The notes under the pieces were generated by a model. The model did not search any database, was not told the origin of the DNA, and saw only the letters and a list, made by a program, of their open reading frames with translations. A DNA stretch of 64,000 nt, taken from NCBI RefSeq assembly GCF_044628455.1, contig NZ_JBIYZW010000004.1:1-64000 (forward strand), in the 5' to 3' direction. Positions 40,991 through 50,600 of this stretch are shown piece after piece. Position 1 is the stretch's first letter, and each line of letters begins with the position of its first letter. The stretch comes from Solirubrum sp044628455 (GTDB lineage: Bacteria; Bacteroidota; Bacteroidia; Cytophagales; Hymenobacteraceae). The position numbers were made by a program, and so were the translations under genes.

Positions 40991-42751
40991 TTACTTCCCT
41001 TCCTCCACCTTCGTTTCGATGCTCAGCTCCTTGAGCTGGGCGCCCGAAATCGGGGAAGGCGAGTCAATCATCACGTCGCGGCCCGAGTTGTTTTTGGGGA
41101 AGGCAATGAAGTCGCGGATGCTGTCGGCGCCGCCGAACAGGGAGCAGAGGCGGTCGAAGCCCAGGGCGATGCCGCCGTGGGGCGGGGCACCGTACTCGAA
41201 GGCGTCGAGCAGGAAGCCGAACTGGGCCTGCGCTTCCTCCTCGGAAAAGCCCAGCAGCTTGAACATGCGGGCCTGCACGGCGCGGTCGTGAATGCGGATG
41301 GAGCCGCCGCCGATTTCCACGCCGTTGATGACCAGGTCGTAGGCATTGGCGCGCACCTGGCCGGGCGCGGTGTCGAGCAAAGCCAGGTCTTCGGGCTTGG
41401 GCGAGGTGAAGGGGTGGTGCATGGCGTAGTAGCGGCCGTCGTCCTCGTTGAACTCCAGCAGCGGGAAGTCGAGCACCCACAGCGGGCGGAAGTCCTCCTT
41501 GTTGCGCAGCCCCAGGCGCTGGCCCAGCTCCAGGCGCAGCTCGCTCAGGGCCTTGCGGGTTTTGTCGGCCGGGCCGGCCAGCATCAGCAGCAGGTCGCCG
41601 GGCTGCGCGCCGAAGGCTTCCTTCCAGCGCTGCAGGGCCTCCTGCGAGTAAAACTTATCCACCGACGATTTTACCGTGCCGTCGGGCTCGACGCGGGCGT
41701 ACACCAGGCCGGTGGCGCCCACCTGCGGGCGGCGCACGAAGTCGGTCAGTTCGTCGAGCTGCTTGCGGGTGAAGGAGGCGCAGGTGTTGGCGTTGATGCC
41801 CACCACCAGTTCGGCCGCGTCGAACACCGGGAAGCCCTGGCCCTGGGCCACCTCGTTGAGCTCCACAAACTGCATGGCGAAGCGCGTGTCGGGCTTGTCG
41901 GAGCCGTACAGGCGCATGGCGTCGGCGTAGGTCATGCGCGGAAATTCGCCGATTTCCAGGTTTTTCACCTCGCGGAACAGGTGGCGCGTCATGCCCTCGA
42001 AGATGTTCAGGATGTCTTCCTGCTCCACAAACGACAGCTCGCAGTCGATCTGGGTGAATTCGGGCTGGCGGTCGGCGCGCAAATCCTCGTCGCGGAAGCA
42101 CTTCACGATCTGGAAGTACTTGTCGAAGCCCGACACCATCAGCAGCTGCTTGAAGGTTTGGGGCGACTGGGGCAGGGCGTAGAACTGGCCGGGGTTCATG
42201 CGCGAGGGCACCACGAAGTCGCGGGCGCCTTCGGGCGTGCTCTTGATGAGCACCGGGGTTTCCACCTCAATGAAGTTCTGCTCGTCGAGGTAGCGGCGCA
42301 CCTGCTGGGCCAGCTTGGAGCGCAGCTCCAGGTTGCGGCGCACGGCGTTGCGGCGCAAATCGAGGTAGCGGTACTTCATGCGCAGGTCGTCGCCGCCATC
42401 GGTTTCGTCCTCGATCAGGAAGGGCGGCAGCTTGGCCGGGTTGAGCACCCGCAGGCTCTCGACGCGGATTTCCACCTCGCCGGTGGGCATGTTCGGGTTT
42501 TTGGAGTAGCGCTCGGCCACCGTGCCCGTTACCTGCAGCACAAACTCGCGGCCCAGGTTGCGGGCGGCTTCGCGCAGCTCCTGGGTTTCCACGCCTTCTT
42601 CCAGGGCCAGCTGCGTAATGCCGTACCGGTCGCGCAGGTCAATCCAGCTGATGCCGCCCTTGTCGCGGGTGCGCTGCACCCAGCCGCAGAGCGTGACGGT
42701 TTGGCCGATGTGGTCGGGGCGAAGTTCGCCGCAGGTATGGGTACGGAGCAT
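40991..42751 (-). CDS. aspS: Aspartate-tRNA ligase
   Basis: This 586-residue class II synthetase charges tRNA-Asp. It has the N-terminal OB-fold anticodon-binding domain (VTLCGWVQRTRDKGGISWIDLRD), motif 2 (QIVKCFRDEDLRADRQPEFTQID), the bacterial GAD insertion (about 300-420) and motif 3 (GIALGFDRLCSLFGG). The GAD domain and length are bacterial-type. The start at 42751 (MLRTHTCGELR) is the normal one. A TATCTTTG element lies 63 bases upstream. Confidence 0.98.
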   Translation of the reverse strand: MLRTHTCGELRPDHIGQTVTLCGWVQRTRDKGGISWIDLRDRYGITQLALEEGVETQELREAARNLGREFVLQVTGTVAERYSKNPNMPTGEVEIRVESLRVLNPAKLPPFLIEDETDGGDDLRMKYRYLDLRRNAVRRNLELRSKLAQQVRRYLDEQNFIEVETPVLIKSTPEGARDFVVPSRMNPGQFYALPQSPQTFKQLLMVSGFDKYFQIVKCFRDEDLRADRQPEFTQIDCELSFVEQEDILNIFEGMTRHLFREVKNLEIGEFPRMTYADAMRLYGSDKPDTRFAMQFVELNEVAQGQGFPVFDAAELVVGINANTCASFTRKQLDELTDFVRRPQVGATGLVYARVEPDGTVKSSVDKFYSQEALQRWKEAFGAQPGDLLLMLAGPADKTRKALSELRLELGQRLGLRNKEDFRPLWVLDFPLLEFNEDDGRYYAMHHPFTSPKPEDLALLDTAPGQVRANAYDLVINGVEIGGGSIRIHDRAVQARMFKLLGFSEEEAQAQFGFLLDAFEYGAPPHGGIALGFDRLCSLFGGADSIRDFIAFPKNNSGRDVMIDSPSPISGAQLKELSIETKVEEGK

Positions 42752-42813
42752 GAGCAGGCAGTGAGCGGCGCGCCGGCAAGGCGCGGCAAGCGGGAAATCG
42801 GGTTCAGGAGCCG

Positions 42814-42821
42814 GCAAAGAT
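42814..42821 (-). promoter_or_regulatory. -7 element of aspS
   Basis: TATCTTTG on the minus strand is a full consensus match. No TTG lies at the expected distance. Confidence 0.55.
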
Positions 42822-42937
42822 AGGCAAGCCCGGCGCCCGCCCGGCACGTAAAGCGTGGGGAATCCAAATTGGCCCGGAATGTGCAAAGGGCCGCCCCAAC
42901 ACCCCTACCCGGCTTTCCTCCCCTACCATTGCTCATC

Positions 42938-43405
42938 ATGAAACGCTCCGCCCTGCTGCTCGCCGCCACCGCCCTGCTCGCCGTATCGACCGCCCAGGCC
43001 CAGACCAAGGTCAAAACCAAAACCAAGTCGGAAACCACCGGCACCGAAATCAAAACCAAGTCCCAGGCCGAGCCGGTGGTGCTCGACGGCGCCATCAAGC
43101 GCGTGGAAACCCTCTCGGGCATCGACATCTTCCCCAAGCCCAATTCCGACGCCGTGCTGCTGAGCTTCACCCAGCAGTTTACCAAGCCCGGCACGCTCAC
43201 CATGACCAACTACAAAAAGGCCGTGGTGTACTCGCAGGAGCTGGACCCGGCTACCCACACCGGCGCCCCCGTCGACCTGGGCCACCTGCCGGCCGGCACC
43301 TACCTGGTCGAGGCCAAAATCGACAACTACCTGTACTGGAAGAAAGTCAACATCAAGTACCCCTCGAAGCCGGTAGCTTCCAAGAAAAAGAAAAACCGCC
43401 GCTAA
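42938..43405 (+). CDS. Small secreted protein, basic ends
   Basis: This 155-residue protein has a signal peptide (MKRSALLLAATALLAVSTAQAQ), then a Lys/Thr-rich linker with short repeats (KVKTKTKSETTGTEIKTKS), and a folded core with LLSFTQQFTKPGTLTMTNYKKAVVYSQEL and LPAGTYLVEAKIDNYLYWKKVNIKY, which resembles a T9SS-type or Ig-like sorting beta domain in pattern, though not clearly. It ends KKKKNRR. Function unknown; the ATG at 42938 is set by the signal peptide. Confidence 0.72.
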   Translation: MKRSALLLAATALLAVSTAQAQTKVKTKTKSETTGTEIKTKSQAEPVVLDGAIKRVETLSGIDIFPKPNSDAVLLSFTQQFTKPGTLTMTNYKKAVVYSQELDPATHTGAPVDLGHLPAGTYLVEAKIDNYLYWKKVNIKYPSKPVASKKKKNRR

Positions 43406-43436
43406 GCCCGGGTTTTCCGGCTTGAGACCCGCTGCC

Positions 43437-43468
43437 CTGGTGCCGCCGCTTTCGGGTTGCGGCACCAG
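43437..43468 (+). terminator. Hairpin, possible terminator of the 42938 gene
   Basis: Perfect 10-base arms CTGGTGCCGC (43437-43446) and GCGGCACCAG (43459-43468) lie 31 bases past the stop. Only a short T run follows (CTTTCC), so termination is uncertain. Confidence 0.4.
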
Positions 43469-43533
43469 CTGCCTTTCCCCCGAACACCCGCGAAATTTTC
43501 CCGCCCGCCCCGGCGTTACTTTGCCGCCGAACT

Positions 43534-44106
43534 ATGAAAACCTTCCTCTCCCGTTTCCCCGCGCGCCTGCTGTGGCTGCTGCCGCTGGTGCTGCTGCTGG
43601 CCATGGCCGGCCCCAAGCTCAAGAAGGCCCAGGTAGCCAAAAATCTGACCGTGGGCGTGCCCGAAGACTTCCAGGCCCTGCCCGACGACGCCATTGCGGT
43701 GAAGTACCCCGCCCCGCGCAAGCCCCTGGCCGTGTTCAGCAACCCGGCCGGACGGGTCGATTTCAGCGTGGCCAGCAAGCAAACCACCTTCAGCAACAAG
43801 GATTACGCCCTGCTGCTGAAGATTTACGAGTCGACACTCAAGAACACCTACAGCAAGGTTGACTTCCTGACCAAGGACATCCGCACCATCAACAAGCGCG
43901 ACTTCATCGTGCTGGAGTTCGTCTCGACCCTGTCGGACAACCGCCGCGGGCGCGAGATGATGGCCCCGCTCAAGCGCTACCAGCTGATGCAGTACGCCAT
44001 TGAGGGCAACCAGCTGTACGTGTTCCACTTCAACTGCCCCATCGAGGAGCAGGCCAAGTACCAGCCCGTGGCCCAGGAAATGTCGCAGGCCATTCAGCTG
44101 AAGTAG
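43534..44106 (+). CDS. Secreted protein of unknown function
   Basis: This 190-residue protein has an N-terminal membrane/signal segment (LLWLLPLVLLLAMAG) and a mature alpha/beta domain with a central VDFSVASKQTTFSNKDYALLLKIYESTLKNTYSK stretch and a late strand QLMQYAIEGNQLYVFHFNCP. The pattern resembles proteins of the PsbP/Mog1 type fold, but this is only an impression. TTACTTTG, a near -7 element, lies 10 bases before the ATG. It ends at a strong terminator. Confidence 0.68.
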   Translation: MKTFLSRFPARLLWLLPLVLLLAMAGPKLKKAQVAKNLTVGVPEDFQALPDDAIAVKYPAPRKPLAVFSNPAGRVDFSVASKQTTFSNKDYALLLKIYESTLKNTYSKVDFLTKDIRTINKRDFIVLEFVSTLSDNRRGREMMAPLKRYQLMQYAIEGNQLYVFHFNCPIEEQAKYQPVAQEMSQAIQLK

Positions 44107-44132
44107 TCCGGTTTATACCCGTTTTGTTTTGG

Positions 44133-44166
44133 AGCCCCGCCCGGCCTGCGCCGGACGGGGCTTTTT
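44133..44166 (+). terminator. Terminator of the 43534 gene
   Basis: AGCCCCG (44133-44139) pairs with CGGGGCT (44156-44162), with CCGGC/GCCGG inside the loop and five T after. Confidence 0.82.
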
Positions 44167-44183
44167 GGTGCCCGGCGCGGGCG

Positions 44184-44978
44184 CTAGAGCAGGTTGTGGG
44201 TGCGAATCAGGCCCATGAAGGCGTCGCGGTAGGCGTCGCCCACGGGCAGCAGGCGGCCGGCGACCTGCACCTTGCCGCGCTCCACGTGCTCGATGCGGCC
44301 CAGGGCCACGATGAAGGACTTGTGGATGCGGGCGAAGCGTTCGGGCGGCAGCACCTCCTCCACCCGCCGAAACGACTGCAGGGTGAGGATCTTGCTCCCG
44401 TCGGCGGTGTAAATCATCAAGTAGTCCTTCATGCCCTCGATGTAGAGGATGTCGGCGAAGGCCACTCGCTGCAGCCGGTGCTCGTTTTTCACGAACATCG
44501 CGTCCGCTGCTGCCCCGGCCGCTGGCGGCGGAGCCGGCTCGGCAGCAGGGGGCGGGGCCGCGGGCGCGGCAGGCAAACCCACGGGCGCGCCGAAGCTCTG
44601 GTAGAGGCGGTTGACGGCCTGCACGAAGCGCTGGAAAGCAATGGGTTTGAGCAGGTAGTCGGCCACGCCCAGCTCGTAGCCCTGCACGGCGTACTGGTCG
44701 TAGGCGGTGGTGAGGATGATGCGCGGGCCGGTGCCGGGGGGCAGAATGCGGGCCAGCTGCATGCCGGTAAGCCCGGGCATTTCGATGTCGAGGAACAGCA
44801 CGTCTACCGGCGTGGTCTGCAGGAAGGCCAGCGCCGACAGCGCCTCGTGGAAGGTGCCCACCAGGTTCAAAAACGGCAGCTGGGCGCAGTAGCGCTGAAT
44901 GACGGCCGTGGCCAGCGGCTCATCGTCGACGGCGACGCAGGTGAGAATGCGGGGAGGCGGGGCCAGGGAGTCGTCCAT
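44184..44978 (-). CDS. LytTR-type response regulator
   Basis: This 264-residue protein has a receiver domain (VAVDDEP, phosphoacceptor D64 in LFLDIEMPG, Lys in LLKPIAF), a Pro/Ala linker (about 132-160) and a LytTR DNA-binding domain (DAMFVKNEHRLQRVAFADILYIEGMKDYLMIYTADG, then FARIHKSFIVALGRIEHVERG). It lies 10 bases after its kinase and is the last gene of the pair. The operon diverges from the ABC/M1 genes, which are its likely target. Confidence 0.95.
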   Translation of the reverse strand: MDDSLAPPPRILTCVAVDDEPLATAVIQRYCAQLPFLNLVGTFHEALSALAFLQTTPVDVLFLDIEMPGLTGMQLARILPPGTGPRIILTTAYDQYAVQGYELGVADYLLKPIAFQRFVQAVNRLYQSFGAPVGLPAAPAAPPPAAEPAPPPAAGAAADAMFVKNEHRLQRVAFADILYIEGMKDYLMIYTADGSKILTLQSFRRVEEVLPPERFARIHKSFIVALGRIEHVERGKVQVAGRLLPVGDAYRDAFMGLIRTHNLL

Positions 44979-44988
44979 GAGCAGCGGG

Positions 44989-46236
44989 CTAGTCGGCGGA
45001 AGGCAGCAAGGTAAGCTGCACGAAGTAGCTGTCGGCGGTTTGCTCGACCTGCAGGCGGTGGCGCCCGGGGTAGAGCAGCTGCAGGCGGCGGCGCAGGTTG
45101 GCCAGCCCCACCCCGCCGGGCCGGCGCGGCTCGTGGGGGCGGGCGGCGCGCACGCGGTTGCGCACCGAAAACTCCAGCCGGCCCTCGGGCAGAGCCAGGG
45201 CCAGCTCCACGGCGTGGGGCCGCACCGTGAGGTCGCCGTGCTTGAAGGCGTTTTCGACCAGGGGCAGCAGCAGCATGGGCGCAATGGGATAGGTGCAGGG
45301 CTCGGCTACTTCGGGCGCCACCCCAAAGCGCAGGCAGTCGGGCGCGGCCCCGGGCAGGCGCAGCAGCTGCAAACTCAGGAAGCTGCGCAGGTGGTCGATT
45401 TCCTTGGCCAGGGGCACGGTGTCGGCGCTGCTTTCGTAGAGCAGGTAGCGCATCAAATCCGAGAGCTGCAGCACGGCCGTGGCGGCGGGCGCCTCGGGGT
45501 CGGCTTCGCTGGCCAGGGAGTAGATGTTGTTGAGCGTGTTAAACAAAAAGTGCGGGTTGATCTGGGCCTTGAGCAAGCTCAGCTCGGCCGCGAGGTGCTG
45601 CTTTTCCAGCTCCTGGCGCTGGCGCTCCAGCTCGCGGCGGCGGCGCACGTCGTGCTGGTGGTCGTTGGAGAGGCGCAAATACACGCTCAGCAGCAGCACC
45701 AGCAGGGCCGAGGGCAGGATGTTGCGCCCGGTAGTGTCGCCCGTGCGGTGCACCTCCGCCTCGCGCTGCTTGCCCGCCGCTATGCCGGCCTTCAGCCCGT
45801 CCATAAACGAGCCCGAAACCGAGTTGGGGTGCTCCAGCTCCATATGCTGCGGCCAGGGCGAGGGCGTGCGGCCCAAGGCCAGGTTGGAGCCGTAGCGCAG
45901 CAGGGCCGTGGTGGCAATGGCCAGCAGCATCACCAGCAAAAAGCTCCAGGGCCGGTTGCGGCTCAGGTGGCGCGGAATGATGACAAACCAGCTCAGGTAG
46001 AACAGCCCGGCGTAGGCAGCCACGGTCAGCACCACGTCGGTGAGTACCAGCGGCAAGTCCCAGGCGGCCGGCTCGATGGCGCGGCGGACCAGCCAGTAAA
46101 ACGCGTTGCTGCCCAGCAGCAGCGCCCACAGCACCGTGTGCACCCGCCAGGGCACCGTGCTGGGGCCCGCCGGCCGCAGCCACCACGAAGGCGCGGGCGT
46201 GGTAGCCGCCGCAGTAGGTATCGTCAGATCGGTCAT
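44989..46236 (-). CDS. LytS-like sensor histidine kinase (His_kinase family)
   Basis: This 415-residue protein has four membrane helices in the first 120 residues and one more (about 172-188), a coiled-coil (RRRRELERQRQELEKQHLAAE), then the His_kinase motif LLKAQINPHFLFNTLNN (H229) and a GHKL ATPase (LVENAFKHG, GGVGLANLRRRL). It lacks an obvious periplasmic sensor domain, so a membrane-embedded signal such as peptide or lipid is likely; that is inference. Start at 46236 (MTDLTIPTAAATT). Longer in-frame extensions upstream run into gene-free DNA. Confidence 0.94.
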   Translation of the reverse strand: MTDLTIPTAAATTPAPSWWLRPAGPSTVPWRVHTVLWALLLGSNAFYWLVRRAIEPAAWDLPLVLTDVVLTVAAYAGLFYLSWFVIIPRHLSRNRPWSFLLVMLLAIATTALLRYGSNLALGRTPSPWPQHMELEHPNSVSGSFMDGLKAGIAAGKQREAEVHRTGDTTGRNILPSALLVLLLSVYLRLSNDHQHDVRRRRELERQRQELEKQHLAAELSLLKAQINPHFLFNTLNNIYSLASEADPEAPAATAVLQLSDLMRYLLYESSADTVPLAKEIDHLRSFLSLQLLRLPGAAPDCLRFGVAPEVAEPCTYPIAPMLLLPLVENAFKHGDLTVRPHAVELALALPEGRLEFSVRNRVRAARPHEPRRPGGVGLANLRRRLQLLYPGRHRLQVEQTADSYFVQLTLLPSAD

Positions 46237-46289
46237 GAGTCGGGCCCGGAAAAAGCCACCGAACGGCGCCGGCAGTTGGAGAACGGCTA

Positions 46290-46297
46290 CGAAAATA
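46290..46297 (-). promoter_or_regulatory. -7 element of the kinase/LytTR operon
   Basis: TATTTTCG on the minus strand is 53 bases from the kinase ATG. A TTG at the usual distance is not seen. Confidence 0.4.
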
Positions 46298-46344
46298 GGG
46301 CGGTGGCCGCAACGCCGCGCCCGCGAATCGACTACCCGGCCGCG

Positions 46345-46381
46345 GCGCCCGGCCAACGCCCGCCCGCGCCCGGCCAACGCC
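46345..46381. promoter_or_regulatory. Two 16-base direct repeats 21 bases apart in the divergent region
   Basis: GCGCCCGGCCAACGCC occurs at 46345-46360 and again at 46366-46381. LytTR regulators commonly bind direct repeats about two helix turns apart, and this region lies between the LytTR operon and the ABC genes, so they are candidate binding sites; the GC-rich sequence does not match known LytTR sites. Confidence 0.4.
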
Positions 46382-46526
46382 GACCGCTGCGTTGTGGGCA
46401 GCCCGCCCGCCATTGGCGGCCCCGGCCGGGGCGTTGGTCGAAAAACGCGGCGGCGCGGCCTGCTACCGGATAGGTTTGTAGCCAAGCTCCCGGCCCAGCC
46501 GAGTTCGGCCCGCCCGCTCACGGCCC

Positions 46527-46553
46527 TGGCCGATAGTGCTATCTTATCGGCCA
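46527..46553. promoter_or_regulatory. Palindrome TGGCCGATA/TATCGGCCA upstream of the ABC ATPase gene
   Basis: Perfect 9-base arms flank a 9-base loop, 40 bases before the ATG at 46594. It could be an operator or an mRNA hairpin. Besides this and the direct repeats, the 357-base divergent region shows nothing more. Confidence 0.45.
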
Positions 46554-46593
46554 TTTCTGGCACTGCTCCTCCACTCCTAACGCTTACTGTTCT

Positions 46594-47493
46594 ATGGAAC
46601 TGGTCATCGAACACCTTTCCAAAACTTACCCCAACGGCACCAAGGCCCTCAACGACGTGAGTTTGCGCATTGCCCCGGGCATGTTCGGGCTGCTGGGACC
46701 CAACGGCGCGGGCAAATCCTCGCTGATGCGCACCATCTCCACCCTGCAGGAAGCCGACCAGGGCTCCATCCGGCTGGGCGACATCGACGTGCTGCGCCAG
46801 CCCGAGCAGGTGCGCCGGGTGCTGGGCTACCTGCCGCAGGAGTTTGGCGTGTACCCCAAGGTGACGGCGGCCGAGCTGCTCGACCACTTCGCCGTGCTCA
46901 AGGGCATCAGCCACAAGGGCGAGCGGAAGCAGGTGGTCGACGGCCTGCTGCAGCAAACCAACCTCTACAACGTGCGCAACAAGAACCTGGGCGGCTACTC
47001 CGGCGGCATGAAGCAGCGCTTCGGCATTGCGCAGGCGCTGCTGGGCAACCCGCGCCTGATCATCGTAGACGAGCCCACGGCCGGCCTCGACCCCACCGAG
47101 CGTAACCGCTTCCACAACCTGCTGGCCGAAATCGGGGAAGACCGCATCGTGATTCTCTCCACCCACATCGTGTCCGATGTGTCGGACTTGTGCCGGCAGT
47201 TTGCCATCATCAACAAGGGGCAGGTGCTGTACACCGGCGACCCGCTGGTGGCCATCGAGGAAATGCGTGGGCAGATCTGGCGGCGCACTATTGCGAAGCA
47301 GGAGCTGGAAGCCTACCAGCAGCAGTTTGCGGTGATTTCCTCGCGCCTGTTCGCGGGCCAGACCATCATTCACGTGCACAGCCTGGCCCAGCCCGGCAAC
47401 GGCTTCGAGGGCATCGAGCCCACGCTGGAGGACGTGTACTTCGCCCGCATTCACGCCGCCGAGCAGGTAGCCGCCAGCGCAGTGAAAGCCTGA
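46594..47493 (+). CDS. ABC transporter ATP-binding protein
   Basis: This 299-residue ATPase has Walker A LLGPNGAGKSSLM (about 34-46), signature YSGGMKQRFGIAQALLGNPRLIIVDEPTAGLDP and the switch His in STHIVSDV. Q-loop LGYLPQEFGVYP is clear. It pairs with the permease/M1 fusion at 47681, 187 bases downstream. The extra C-terminal 70 residues are typical of ABC-2 type exporters. Confidence 0.96.
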   Translation: MELVIEHLSKTYPNGTKALNDVSLRIAPGMFGLLGPNGAGKSSLMRTISTLQEADQGSIRLGDIDVLRQPEQVRRVLGYLPQEFGVYPKVTAAELLDHFAVLKGISHKGERKQVVDGLLQQTNLYNVRNKNLGGYSGGMKQRFGIAQALLGNPRLIIVDEPTAGLDPTERNRFHNLLAEIGEDRIVILSTHIVSDVSDLCRQFAIINKGQVLYTGDPLVAIEEMRGQIWRRTIAKQELEAYQQQFAVISSRLFAGQTIIHVHSLAQPGNGFEGIEPTLEDVYFARIHAAEQVAASAVKA

Positions 47494-47510
47494 TTCCAGT
47501 AACCACCAAG

Positions 47511-47635
47511 AACGTCATGCCGAATCGGCCCTGAGCGTCCTGCTGAGCGCAGCCGAAGCATCCCGCCCGCTTATACCAAGGCTTACTACCTGGCGTCAGC
47601 ACGCGGGATTCCTCGACTTCGCTCGGAATGACGTT
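47511..47635. repeat. Dispersed intergenic hairpin repeat, copy 3
   Basis: AACGTCAT at 47511-47518 and ATGACGTT at 47628-47635 bound the element. Inside, GAAGCATCCCGC pairs 10 of 12 with GCGGGATTCCTC. The right side, reversed, reads AACGTCATTCCGAGCGAAGT, a form I recognise as a common intergenic repeat in this group. It separates the ATPase from the permease gene. Confidence 0.6.
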
Positions 47636-47680
47636 TCTGAGAGCAGCGACTTGTCATGACGGTTAACGAAACCGACGACC

Positions 47681-50600
47681 ATGTTCCTGGAAATATTCCT
47701 TTTTGAGCTCCGCTACCGGCTGAAGCGGCCGGCCACGTACATCTACTTCGGGCTGATGGCCCTGATGGCCTTTTTGTTCATGCTGGCTGTGGGCGGCGTG
47801 TTTGGCGCCAACGTGAGCATCGGCGGGGGCGGCGGCAAGGTGCTGGCCAACTCGCCCTACCAGCTCAACACCATTCTCACCGTGCTGAGCCTGTTTGGGG
47901 TGTTCATCACGTCTTCGATGATGGGCACGCCGGTGTACCGCGACTTCGACCACCGCACCCACTCGCTGTACTACACGGCCCCCATCAGCAAGGCCGGCTA
48001 CCTCGGCGGCCGCTTTCTGGGCTCGTTCGTGATTACGGCGCTGGTGTTTCTGGGCGGGGCGCTGGGCGCCTGGCTGGCTACCTTCTGGCCCACCATGCTG
48101 GCCGACAAGCTGGGCCCCAACACGCTGGGGGCCTACCTGCAGCCCTACCTCACCCACGTGCTGCCCAACCTGTTTCTGACGGGCGCCATCTTCTTCACCG
48201 CCGCCACCCTCTCGCGCTCGGCCCTGTCCATCTACCTCGGCGGGGTGCTGTTTCTGGTGCTGTACTCCATTGCCGGCAGCCTGCAGCAAGACCTCGACAA
48301 CGACACGCTCAGCAACCTGCTCGACCCGCTGGGCGGCAGCGCCATCGACCTGACCCAGCGCTACTGGACCACGGCCGAGAAAAACACCCTGCTGCTGCCC
48401 TGGAGCAGCTTCGTGCTGCAGAACCGCCTGCTGTGGCTGGGCGTGGGCGCGCTCACGCTGCTGGCCTGCTACGGCTTCTTCCGCTTTTCCTTCGCCAACA
48501 AGGCCGACTCGGGCCCGCGCCCCAAAGCCTCGGCCCTGGGCGTGGCCGAAACGCCCAAGCTCGGCAAACTGGTCACCGTCACGCCGCGCTTCACGGCGGC
48601 GCTGGCCTGGGCGCAGCTGGGCCGGCTGGTGCGGCTGGAGTTTTTCAGCACCGTGCGCAGCGTGTACTTCATCGGCATTGCCGGCGCGGGCATACTGTTC
48701 CTGCTGATTTCGGGACTGCAGGTGGGCAAGCTCTACGGCACCAACACCTTCCCCGTCACGCCGGTAGTGGTGCAGTTGCTGGCCGGTACGTTTGCTTTGT
48801 TCCAGCTCATCATCATCATCTTCTACGCCGGCGAGCTGGTGTGGCGCGAGCGGGACTCCAAGGTCAACCAGATCTACGACGCCATGCCCATGCCTTCGTG
48901 GGTGCCCTTCACGGCCAAGCTGCTGGCGCTGATGCTGATTCAGGTGGTGCTGCTGGCCGTGGTGATGCTCTGCGGGCTGCTGCTGCAAACCGGCATGGGC
49001 TACTTCACCTACGAGCTGGACGTGTACGTGAAGGAGCTGTTCGGCTTCCGCCTCATCGGCATGCTGCTGATGTGCGTGCTGGCCATGCTGGTGCAGGTGC
49101 TGTGCAACAACAAGTACATGGGCCACTTCATCATGGTGCTCTACTACCTGTTCAACATCTTTAAGGGCCAGCTGGGTCTCGAGCACAACCTGTACTCCTT
49201 CAACGGCGCCCCGGGCACGCCCTACTCGGCCATGAACGGCTACGGCCACTTCGCCCTGCCCTTCTTCGCCTTCAAGTTCTACTGGGCCGCGTTTGCCGTG
49301 CTGCTGGCGCTGGCCAGCAGCCTGCTCTGGCCGCGCGGCACCGAAACGCGCTTTTCTTGGCGCTGGCAGCAGGCCCGCTTCGGCCTCTCGCCCGCGCTGC
49401 GCGTGGTGGCCGGCCTGGCGTTGCTGGCCTTCGTGGGGCTGGGCGGCTACATCTACTACAACACCAACGTGCTGAATCAGTACCGCACCTCCGACGAGCA
49501 GGAGCAGCTTTCGGCCGACTTTGAGAAGAAGTACAAGCGCTTCGACGGCCGCCCGCAGCCGCGTATCGTGGCCGCCAACGTGCAGGCCGACATCTTCCCC
49601 GCCGAGCGCGACGTGCGCCTGCGCGGCTACTACTGGCTGCTGAACCGCACCCCGCAGCCCCTCGACTCGGTGCTGCTGACCGGCGACGCCACGGCCGAGT
49701 ATAAGCAGCTGCGCCTGGGCCGCCCCGCCCAGCAGGTGCTCCACGACCGGGTGGGCGACGTGGACTTCCGCATTCTGCGCCTGCAGCAGCCCCTGCAACC
49801 CGGCGACTCGGTGCAGCTGCACTTCGACCTGGCCTACACCAACCCGGGCTTCCGCAACTCGGGCTCCAACACCAGCATGGTTTACAACGGCACCTTCGTC
49901 AACAACGCCGAGCTGCTGCCCCACATCGGCTACCAGGAGGGCGTGGAGCTCAGCGACGACGACCTGCGCAAGGAGTACGACCTGAAGCCCAAGCCCCGCA
50001 TGGCCTCGGTGCGCGACTCGGCGGCCCGCCAGAACACCTACCTGGGCAACGACGCCGACTGGATTCGCTTCGAGGCCACGGTGAGCACCTCGGCCGACCA
50101 GATTGCCATTGCCCCCGGCTACCTGCAGAAGGAATGGACCAAGGACGGCCGCCGCTACTTCCACTACAAAATGGACGCGCCCATCCTGAACTTCTACTCC
50201 TTTCTCTCGGCCCGCTACGCCGTGTACAAGGACCAGTGGAAGAACGTGCCCATCGAGATTTACTACCAGCCCGGCCACGAGTACAACCTCAAGCGCATGG
50301 CCCGCGGCGTGAAGGAAGGCCTCGACTACTACACCGCTCACTTCGGCCCCTACCAGCACCGGCAGGTGCGCATTCTGGAATTCCCGGGCTATAGTTCCTT
50401 TGCCCAGTCGTTCCCGAACACCATTCCGTTCTCGGAAAGCATCGGCTTCATTGCCGATGTGGACTCGACCGACCCCAAGGACATCGACTACCCGCTCTAC
50501 ATCACGGCCCACGAGGTGGCCCACCAGTGGTTTGCTCACCAGATCATCGGCGGCAACGTGCAGGGCTCCACGCTCATGTCGGAAACCCTGAGCCAGTACG

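Noticed and set aside
44989..47454. Very long frame joining the histidine kinase with upstream sequence
   Set aside because: The part beyond 46236 runs antisense to the ABC ATPase gene and through the divergent promoter region; the kinase has a good start at 46236.
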